From Pyrrhosoma nymphula (taxonomy: Eukaryota; Arthropoda; Insecta; Odonata; Coenagrionidae), in the NCBI GenBank assembly GCA_963573305.1, contig OY754337.1, forward strand, positions 53,519,164-53,583,163: 64,000 nucleotides of DNA, written 5' to 3'. The position numbers were made by a program, and so were the translations under genes. Under the pieces are notes generated by a model. It ran no database searches. It was not told the origin of the DNA and was given only the letters and a program-made list of their open reading frames with translations. Of the stretch, positions 55,061 to 64,000 are shown in pieces. Position 1 is the stretch's first letter. Each line of letters begins with the position of its first letter.

Positions 55061-58000
55061 TATAAATAATAAGACCTAAAGATGAGTCAAATTAAAAATA
55101 ATAGGCAGAGTTAAGCTCATCTAAGAGATCGGAATGGATTTCTGTGTACCCCTGTTGATATTATGAAACAGATTGTTGTATTTGTTAATATTTTAATTTG
55201 TTAATTAATTTTAATTTGTTGATTGTTAATACTTTTAAAATGTCATTATATTTTTAATGCGACCATGACATTGGCATTTATCGGAGTTACAGTTCGGAGC
55301 AGTGGTACGCTAATTGGCGCTAACTTCAGATACTGGAAGCGCTTTATCTTTTAATCATCGGCTACTATTTTGCAAAACATCTTTTAGTATAATAGTCTCC
55401 CATTGCGCCAAAAGTCGCGATAATTTAAGATAGTAAATGTATGGCTTTGGATGGGTTTGCAAAAAATAGCCTAGTTAAAAAAAACCCCATGGGGTCAAAA
55501 CTAGGACACCGAGCTCATTTTGAATTCGGGTTGAGGAAATCTTGAATTTTTTTGCGTTAGAATGTGGGCCGTGGTGTGCAATTCTCAAATACTAGTGAGA
55601 ATCAAATTTAGGGTAAATGAGGCAGTTCCTTTCCCTATGCTGCGCGTGGTTCCCCAGAAAGTTCAGCTACTCAGCAAAAGGAAACCCGACTTAGGTCTAT
55701 CTGAATACATTCGCTGCTCTTTTTCTTAGAGCCGAGTTTAATTTCCTCCTATTAATGACCGAATGCTTACCCAGTCAGCAACCAAGGTGAAAACCTATCA
55801 ACCAAGCTAATTTGACCGATGACTATTTCACTATGTTAAATTAATTCCTTACGGAAGAGGAAATTATAAAAAAATCATTGAATACGATTTCCTTTCTGAC
55901 GCAATGCGACGTAGTTGTCCTTTCACTGGCAAAAACTCTATCTTGATTTTTTTTAAAGTAAAAGGAAATGAGGAAATATGCTAAACTTGTACAAAAATTG
56001 AACGAATTTTCACAATATTGAGCCATTTATTGAACCATTATATTTAGGAAACAAATTGGAAATTTTCCAATTTTTGAAATTTATTTCATGTTTTGTTTCA
56101 ATTTTTCATTTTGTACTTATAAATTATGCAAAGCATGAAAAACTCGAGCATTAGTATCATACAATGCAGTTAATGGCACTCCAAAGTTTTATAAAATATC
56201 GAACCCTTGTGAATGATACTTAAAAAGATAAAATATTAACATTTATTAGTTCAGTAATCATAAAATTGAAGCGATAGTACGGTGAACTGCTGATTAATTT
56301 CATTTATATATATATCGTGGATAATTCTTCGTTTGTATTTTTAAGCCCTTCCCCTCTGGAGGAGAAAGCGATGGCAGCACATGTTTTGCCTTCAATTTCA
56401 AGAATCAGACTTTCTCCAGCAAAGATCTTCGAATTCAATTCTTTTATATTGGTATATTGATCCTCCCTCCTTTTAACAATGCGGATTCACTTTCCTTCAG
56501 CCAGTACAAGGCCAGGGCCAAACCAATGAGGGGTTAGAAGGAAGACGCTGCCTTTCACTTCCAAATATCTCCTAAGTTTTTTGTCCTGGATTCACTCAGT
56601 ACCATCTGGTCCAATGGGACAGGAAATATTTCCACATTGAAAATAAAATTTTATTGCTCTTTAAAAATAATATCAAAATATTCTTATACGCATACAATGA
56701 AAAACAATTTGGAGCTAGTGTCCCCCAATGCAATCGGCCTGAGGGTGGGGACACCATCAAAATGAAATAATACAATACTGATGACACAGCTGATCTACAA
56801 TGACATTCAACATAACACACATTGACGATGATATATTGCAAATTGCACCATACATACACATAGATAACTAAAGATTTACCACATAGCATAATACAGACGT
56901 ATCGATACACTTGGAGTACAGCTTATTTAAGGAAAAAAATTACATTTTCTATATTCAATAGCCATGGTTTGAGACAACTTAAGAATCGACTTAATCTCTA
57001 TGCAGTAATAACATTTAAGGTAACATAGTGCCTTTGACCCTATATAAACGAAAGAACGTTTACACAACGTTAGGTAGGGCTTCGGAAAAACATAACAAGA
57101 ACTATTTCTTAGTGCATAGGAGTGTGGTTAAAAAAAAATACTTTTGTCAAATTGCGATTGCGAATAAAAAATAATCTCAAAACCTTGAATGGGTGCCTAA
57201 GCGGTAATAGTCCTACTGTCTTAACATCGGTGTAATCCTCTTCGGGTCGTTCCTTTCCTTCTCAAACTCTGATAAGTACTTCACAAATATCGTCTACCTA
57301 GCATTAAATGACCACAGTTATCTACTTATTAAAATTAAATACTCAATTATTCTTAAAAATATTGAATCAATTACTACATCCGGCCGATGCAAAGCATAGT
57401 TAAAGAAAGTGAAATCGTTTTTAGAATTTTTTTGCTGCCAAAAATCTCCGGGCTTTCACACATTTTCTATTTATGTTATGCTAAATTTGACCAATCTCTT
57501 CGTAAATTTTGAATGGAAGAAACTAAACTCTTAACTGCTCTATAAAAATTGAAACAAGTCAGTTTGATCTTACGCTATTGTTTATTAGCCGAAGTGCGCT
57601 ATAAATTAAAAGATCTGACTCTCGAGATGCACAATAATGACTATTTTCATCGTGGTCACGTAATAGAGATCGTCAATAGAAATGCACCTTTAAATCTATA
57701 AAAATATATACGTTGCTGAATACCAATCAGATCATTCCTGTAATTAAACGACGATAAATTATAATTGATACGGGAGTACGATTTGATCTCATATCAGTAC
57801 ATCGATGCCCATAAATTGATAATCTATGTTGTGATTCCCCGAAAAGAACGAGGGCGAAATTAAATAAATGACAAACTTGGTATATAGTGGAATGTAGTAA
57901 ACAAATAAAAATATTACAATGAGGTCACTAGTTCACATCGCTGGACCCCTCTTCTTCGGTGGTCTATCCCTTCCCGTCCCCACTTCTAGCCCTCACACCG

Positions 58001-58580
58001 CACACGCGTCCGTCCCTCACGACGTATAGGCACGCACTCCCCTGGACCATACCCTCCAGCATCCTCCCTCCAGATGCCATCACCGCACTAGTGGCGGCCG
58101 TTTCAAATCCCAAACAATATATCAAAGAAAAGTTAATGTTTTGGTGGGTATTTTTGCAACTAGGCGTTTCCATAAGCTGTGAAATTTCTGTTGAAATTAT
58201 TTCATTGCTTCTCTATTTAAATCACCCTATTAAAGAGGTAAGAGAAATGATTCCTGTCTCGGACCAGCACTGGAGAAGCATCAATTATGATTTGGTGGTC
58301 TGGCTCTTCCTTGCTGGTCTGGATATAAGCGCGTCTTCAGCTGTAACAGATTTAGTTTTCCGCAAAGATCATAGGAGATTGGCCTCTTCATTAAAATGAG
58401 TCATATTTATTAAAATTGTATATTTATTTCAAAGGTACTCTCGGTAAAATGTGTATTTACCTTTCAAAAATCAACATTTCACATAAATGATTAAATTAGG
58501 AAAATACAACACTCAAAATTGACTTTATTCATTTAATTTTTTGAAAAGTATATAATTCCATTAACTGACCTTTCAGGTGC
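55061..58580. other. Long intergenic stretch, no gene seen
   Basis: AT-rich DNA with one GC-richer segment at 57940-58080. An open frame of 146 codons (57959-58399, plus) has no domain, and its first third follows a C-rich composition. No other support was found. Confidence 0.45.
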
Positions 58581-58584
58581 GTCG

Positions 58585-58930
58585 TCTTGTGTATCTTCAG
58601 GAAGCTAATAATTCCGAAACGTATATCGCAATCTCGCAATACAACATTACAAGTTTTCTATTACAACGGGTCAAAACACCACTGTCTGAATTTTGCGTTA
58701 GCTCTTGAACGCCCTTCGGTGTTCATTCGGTCCCTACCGAATTACCCTCTTCGTTTGTCCGGTGTACATTCGGCAGAAAAAGCAAGGTAGTTCATAAACC
58801 TTGTCGTAAACATTCATGTGGGAATTTCATCCTTCGCTTTATAGTGAGGGTTGGTAGTCATCTGCACGGTGCAGAATCTGGGAAGAATGCCCAACTTCTT
58901 GAACAATCTGCCGATGTCTCTACCACGACA
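58585..58930 (-). pseudogene. Second PLE GIY-YIG endonuclease relic
   Basis: The minus strand reads DIGRLFKKLGILPRFCTVQM (about 58915-58855), a linker, then in shifted frames YELPCFFCRMYTGQTKR-like sequence (about 58800-58745) and GPNEHRRAFKS (about 58735-58700). This is the order of PLE proteins between the RT and the GIY-YIG nuclease: an IGRLLKKHGI-type linker, the Y-LPC-C--YTGQTKR core with the YIG position as YTG, and an Arg/EH helix. CTTCCTGAAGATAC (about 58605) follows, a possible remnant of the 3' hairpin. Frame breaks show a dead copy, distinct in sequence from the one at 46.5 kb. Confidence 0.6.
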
Positions 58931-59572
58931 ATTTCTAAACATTTCTTTCAAAAATGAAAGTTTTCGAGGCTGCGACATCGCATTCACATTCGCATGGTTC
59001 GGATAAAGCCCAGCTGCAGAAAGGCAAAATTGACAGATTCATAAAATATGTTATGATTGTTGATGAGAGTGATCAATGAAAATAATTGTTTAGCACATTT
59101 ACCATATTCTTAGCCAATTCCTTAGGAATAAAGAACATAAAATCATTGGCATATTCGTGGGTCGAAATCGCTCTCGAGTGTTCTTTACGTCTTAAAAAGT
59201 CATCATCTCTCTTTTCGCCATTACCTTCACCCTTGTTCCCAACTCATGGCGGCTGACCTTGAATGCGCTGGTATACATTTCACTTTTCCAGCCAATCAAA
59301 GAATAGTGGCATGGGATGCATTGGGGGAAACTCAGCCTCTATCCAACTACCAAATAGGTTCACTTAGGCGTCGTATCGCCTTGTCTAATGTACTGCAAAA
59401 GACTTCGTTGACTAAGGCTCAAAATCAGTGATTGACTCCTCGCCACCCGACGTGCATGTATTCTCAAGAACTGACAGCGCTGTTAGGCCACCGGTATCCA
59501 TACATTGAGGTGGAAGGGGAAACGCCTTTCATTGACTGCTCGCTCTACGACGTCCACCTGCCATGAGTAAGG
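58931..59572. other. Intergenic DNA, nothing recognised
   Basis: No supported feature. Confidence 0.4.
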
Positions 59573-59580
59573 AAGCAGGG

Positions 59581-59834
59581 CATAGGCGTATCTAGAAGCG
59601 TTTGAAGGTGGGGGGGGGGGGGGTGTGTATGGAATACCCCCATGCAAAACGGGTCCTGGAATTTTGAGAAATATAGATCTTAAAATGACGTTTTGAAGGT
59701 GTTCTATTATGTTATGGAAGGTGATCTACCGGTGTACTATAAGCATGTGTTAAACACATAATTTTAACGTTTTTTTATCAATGGGAGGGGGGGGAGGGTT
59801 ACAACTCACAAACCCCCCCGTGGATACGCCTATG
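59581..59834. mobile_element. hAT-like MITE with 12-bp TIR and 8-bp TSD
   Basis: CATAGGCGTATC (59581-59592) and its exact complement GATACGCCTATG (59823-59834) form the ends. AAGCAGGG is duplicated outside them (59573-59580 and 59835-59842). Next to each end is a homopolymer run (G on the left, and G then C on the right). The 8-bp target duplication fits the hAT superfamily, whose short non-autonomous members look like this; the TIR is not one I can tie to a named family. There is no transposase. Confidence 0.85.
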
Positions 59835-59842
59835 AAGCAGGG

Positions 59843-62800
59843 TGTAACAATCGACTGGCCAGGATGAAACTTGCTAAGAGGAGAAACAGAAGTCCAAAAA
59901 TGTATTACAGCATTTGTTGCTTTGAGCCTCTCTGCATGTTCTCTGTGGCCTTGCCCTCCCTGAATAAAACCTCTGGTGGATTTTATAGTCGTGGCAATTT
60001 CTACGTATTACATCACCGTAACTTTGAAAGGATAAAAATCATTACTAACTCACTGGAGCCATTTCAAAAAAGGGCTAACTGTTATGTGCCCTCCATCCTT
60101 CGGGTTTCCCGCTTTCCAGATTCGTGACCGAGCCGCGACCTTTTGACCTCCGACCCTATCCCCTCCATCTCCATGTGACCTCACGGCGCGGTAGACAGTC
60201 AACGAGAGAGTGAGGGTGAGCGGGGTAAATCCGCCACTTCGTCTCCCGGGGTGATGGGGGAGTGGTTGCGGGGTGACCCAGAGTTTCACGTATGGTGCCC
60301 TCCACCGGATAGACGCGGTATGTGTACATTCATGCCGGAACCCATTCCTGTGTCACGCAGATTGATGCAATAATTTACTCATCGCCATTCGCCTAAAGAT
60401 CGTGTAGAAGGTAATTGGCATCCATACCTTAAATGCGGTCTACAGCCGATATCAAGATGTCATATACGGCACACAGGGAATTTATTTCCAAAAAAATAGA
60501 CTTATTATATTTTCCATATTGGTAATGATATGGTCATTGACTTGGTAATTTCCATGTCTGTCCCAATAACCCGATGTTGTATTTTGCGTTGTAGATCGAT
60601 TGGTGCATAGTGCTTATAACTGAGAGAACTCAAGAGATACAATACATGATCCATTTTGATGTATTAGAATAATGTATACCATGATTTTTAAACCGAAAAA
60701 TTTAAATGCTCAGGATAAAATATTTAAATTCTACTCAATAAATGTTTATATGACTATGGTTAATCACTGAAATACGAAATGCTACAGAATTGTATTCTTC
60801 AGCTTGTAAGTTAATCAGCGAGGATATAATGAAATCAATTGAGTCCATGAAAATTTAGTTCAACTGACCAATACATTTCCTCAACATTATTTTCTTATTC
60901 TTAATTAATAAAGATATTACTACATTGAAAGAGGCCTAATAATTTCAGTTCAGACTCATATGAAGCAGGGTCATTACAGCACTCGGTCTTCGTTTACTAC
61001 ATCACTTAAAATGACAACTTAGCCCCTAAACATTTAACTCTGCGTAAAATGATGCATAAGAGGTTTCATAAGAGGATATCCCAAATTATTTTAAAACAGT
61101 GACTTCGTGAACTCATTGCGAATGATTTTCGTTCTTGAATGCATATCCCTTTGAAAAGATGAATGAAGCTTTTGATCAGCAGAAGAACAAAGTTAATGAT
61201 AATTTTGTGTATACATAAATGAAGCGTTTCATTTAAAAGAAAAAAGTTGTTCTAGGAAAAATGTATCTCACTAAATTTGGTAAATTTCCTTATTCTGTGA
61301 AATATTTTTAAATAGATTGCTCTTATCCCAACTACTATGAATGCCTCTTTAAGTTTTCACTATGCATTTAATTATAAATAATTAAATGGAGGTAATATAA
61401 TTATTTCTAAAGTTAAATAAGCGAAAAGTTCAAACATTCATACTCGTGTGTTAAAATTATTTGGTATTTAAAAGTATGTCCAAACTCATCAACAAAATCA
61501 TATTTGTGTTTTACCCAATGAATGTTTAAAGGGACAATATCATAAATATTTTATGTTATATTAATTAGCTTGCATATCACTACCAAAGAAACTTAATTAC
61601 TGATGAGTTAATATGGCCGACTATAAAACAGAATGTACTTTTCCGTGTTCTCACAGTTTCCTCAGTAGTTCGTTTAAAAGGATGTCCTATATTTTCATTA
61701 AGAGCCTCACGAACACAGCTGCGGCACCTGGGCGCAGCGTGGCGAATTACTCGTGCAATGTGGAGCTTTATCTCATGGGGCGTCGCGACGCTACATAAGA
61801 AGAGGATCCGCAACAACGACGCGTCGTTGCCATCCATAAAAGGGGAGCATGGACATTGACCTCTTATGTAAGGTGAGGTCACAGTAAATCAGTGGCATAA
61901 TTAAGTAGCCGTTCCCCCAGTGGGAAGTAGCAATGTGTTTCGACGGAAGTACCACATGTGTTCTACGTTATGTGCGGCGAGGACTAAAATAGTTCTCAGC
62001 AAGAGGAGAAAGAGGGAAAATTGAAGGGATTCCAATGAGCCTCCATTTATTAGTATTTAAATAAATATTTACATATAAATGCAGTGATATCCAGATAATA
62101 TTGCGCTCTAATTTTACGAAGGGTAAAAATTATGGATATGATAATGTTGTTACGGTACTTGTCATCTGACGGAAAATATCTAAATCTGATAAAGATTTCT
62201 ACCGACAGAAATATACAAGGTATTTTGAAATGTTTAAGAAAACATGATAAAATAGTAAATAATAGATCACTGGTTATTCTACCAGCTTATTGGTAATATT
62301 TTGGGCAGCCCTTTCCCTAATTCCCTTCCCCATTCCTGGGACATCTTTTCACCTTACCTTACATTAGTTGTTCGTCATCAGATCTCTCTTGTATTCCTGA
62401 TAACCTTCTCCTAATGCCGTCCGAAATGCCTATCCCCTTCCTTCCTATTTAACGCTTTCTAATCATTCTCCCCTCTATATCACTCTCTTCAACATACTCT
62501 CAACACGTCCTCCATCCATGTTTTCTGTCACTACCAAATATCCGCCGTAAATAAGTGATAAGTAGCGATATTTCACACATTGAAAACACACATAGTGAAA
62601 AATTATTTTCATATTAAAAATGCCCTTTTCCTTCAGTTAATTTCTATTGTAAGGAAGATAAAAACCTTAGCTCTTATGATGTGAGTTTGGTCTTGTAGAT
62701 GGACCAAGGCCTTTATTACTGCTCAGTAATAGAGTATTTGCGTAAGTGAGGTATTTTGTTGAAATTTATTATTGCGAGTAGTGTTTGGTTTCGAAATGCC

Positions 62801-62900
62801 ACGTACGAAATACCAAGGTATAATTCCAACTAATTAATTTAATAAATAGCTTTTTATATGCATTGTTTTAGCATCGAAATTGCCTAGGTCTAAACGACCA
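59843..62900. other. Long intergenic stretch, no gene seen
   Basis: A GC-richer part at 60110-60330 and a short palindrome CAACGACGCGTCGTTG (61813-61828) are the only distinct elements. The frame at 61580-61882 (minus) has no domain. Confidence 0.45.
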
Positions 62901-62920
62901 ACCATTGGTTCTTCGTAGTG

Positions 62921-63106
62921 TGACGTCATCTCCCATATTAGCAGAAGCGAAATAGCCTAGCTGTGCGTTGAGAGTGAAATAGTATTTGCCTTTTCGAAGT
63001 TATTTCGATATTTGGTAATTAATAGCTTAAGTTTCGTCCGCACGCTAAGACTACACAGTCACACAATCTCCAAATCAACAAATGGTCGATATGGGAGATG
63101 ACGTCA
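62921..63106. repeat. Inverted 18-bp repeat containing TGACGTCA
   Basis: TGACGTCATCTCCCATAT (62921-62938) and its exact complement (63089-63106) face each other 150 bp apart. TGACGTCA is the palindromic CRE consensus bound by CREB/ATF factors. An AACATGGCGG word follows the right copy and an ACCATTGGTT palindrome precedes the left. It could be a promoter-like site pair or MITE subterminal repeats. Confidence 0.6.
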
Positions 63107-64000
63107 GAGCCTACAAAACATGGCGGACCAGTGTTTCGGCGCAATAATAATTTATTAGATTTTATTAGCTAATAAACAATTAACGAAAAGCCTCTCGAGC
63201 GTCAGAATGAAAATTTAGTGTCTGAAGTATCGATAGATTCTTTAGATGTCACTTCCCAAAAGTGTGCAAGTACTCTATTCACAATTTTCTTCATAAGCCC
63301 GGTATACGTCTCAAGGATAGGCTTCTGGTTTTAAGAGAATGAATGAGCAGCTGTAATAATCACCGATTCTTAATTGAATTTGATTATTTAGGGTAGTCAA
63401 GTATGGTAATAGACGAAAAGGAGTAGTAAATACTCTTAATAGAATTAGATATAGTGCCCTCATTCACTCGCCTCTATTCACTGCTGTAAAGAAACTCGAA
63501 CCTATGATTATTGAAATTCTCTTCCAATTACTAGGTACCTCTGCCACATTACACTGGCAGAATAATCGAGGTTTCCGTGATAAGTATAACATCGTACATA
63601 CATTAGAGAATGTTTTAGGATACGATCCCAGATAGATTGACAGAACTCGAGTTTTTTTTAAGAATTCGAGTAATTTTGGGCAAGGGTAAATTTCACATAT
63701 TCCTACGATGATTATGCATTTTAGAAAATACAGAATGAGAGAGAATTAGTTCAGCATCACCTTACTTGATAATTTCAAATAACCGACAAGGAGGAAATGA
63801 TTCGTGTGGAAAGGGTCTGCAATACAGCAGAGGGTAGAGGACAGCTCATGTTGGCAATGCTGTCAAAACTGGATCGAACTACGCTGATAGTGTCGGTAAC
63901 CCATCTGGGAAGCCAATCTAAGCAATTGAATCAAGATTTAAAAAACAGATAGAAAGTTGGTGAGTACAAAAGATTGAGTAGTATTTCATTGCTGGAGATT
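63107..64000. other. AT-rich DNA, nothing recognised
   Basis: No supported feature to the end of the window. Confidence 0.45.

Noticed and set aside
57959..58399. 146-codon frame
   Set aside because: No recognisable domain, and the first third follows C-rich composition.

Overview
The window is nuclear DNA of a large, AT-rich eukaryotic genome. The repeat families point to an arthropod, probably an insect or a close relative: RTE-type non-LTR retrotransposons of the kind annotated in insects, a 5S-rRNA-headed SINE, tRNA-headed SINEs, Penelope-like element (PLE) GIY-YIG fragments, and a relic of a multicopy uncharacterised protein family that I associate with arthropod and cnidarian genomes. 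This is inference from recognisable motifs; no species can be named. I found no intact host protein gene, rRNA or functional tRNA. Every recognisable protein segment is a broken transposon or a pseudogene.

Layout. At 0-13 kb there is a non-LTR relic, a complete 5S-headed SINE with an 11-bp target-site duplication (TSD), three copies of an unclassified dispersed repeat (about 3.8-4.9, 8.7-10.0 and 11.3-12.3 kb) that carry younger insertions, a 1-kb foldback, a TIR element with an exon-like start, and the uncharacterised-protein pseudogene (10.3-11.3 kb). At 13-25.6 kb there are retroelement relics, foldbacks and SINE scraps in empty AT-rich DNA. At 25.6-28.7 kb lies the largest element, a multiply broken RTE retrotransposon with endonuclease and reverse transcriptase segments, itself interrupted by a small foldback. 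At 29-46 kb there are a foldback with TSD, a 205-bp degenerate tandem array, truncated RTE tails, a complete tRNA-headed SINE with TSD, a 190-bp tandem array derived from reverse-transcriptase C-terminal sequence, and a TTAA-flanked MITE. At 46-55 kb there are a PLE fragment with a GIY-YIG nuclease and inverted tail, TA microsatellites split by PLE-like insertions including a perfect 234-bp palindrome, an RTE 3' end, and an unusual TCAATTAATT-rich block. At 55-64 kb there are a second PLE nuclease relic and an hAT-like MITE with 8-bp TSD, otherwise quiet DNA.

The most interesting theme is a set of at least five short insertions (A 4151-4414, L 8758-8860, B 19142-19583, C 25654-25905, D 29495-29719). 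They share one plan: an 11-18 bp TSD, an unpaired leader of about 35-47 nt (in four of the five with a core like TTGTGGAAT), and a foldback. In A, B, C and D the foldback carries a hairpin of the form CTGAnGATG-stem-stem-GAAAC, which resembles the hammerhead-type motif described in Penelope-like elements; L has only a plain hairpin. The same hairpin lies 3' of the PLE GIY-YIG nuclease at 46.4 kb. The simplest reading is a family of tiny, non-coding, PLE-derived foldback retro-insertions.
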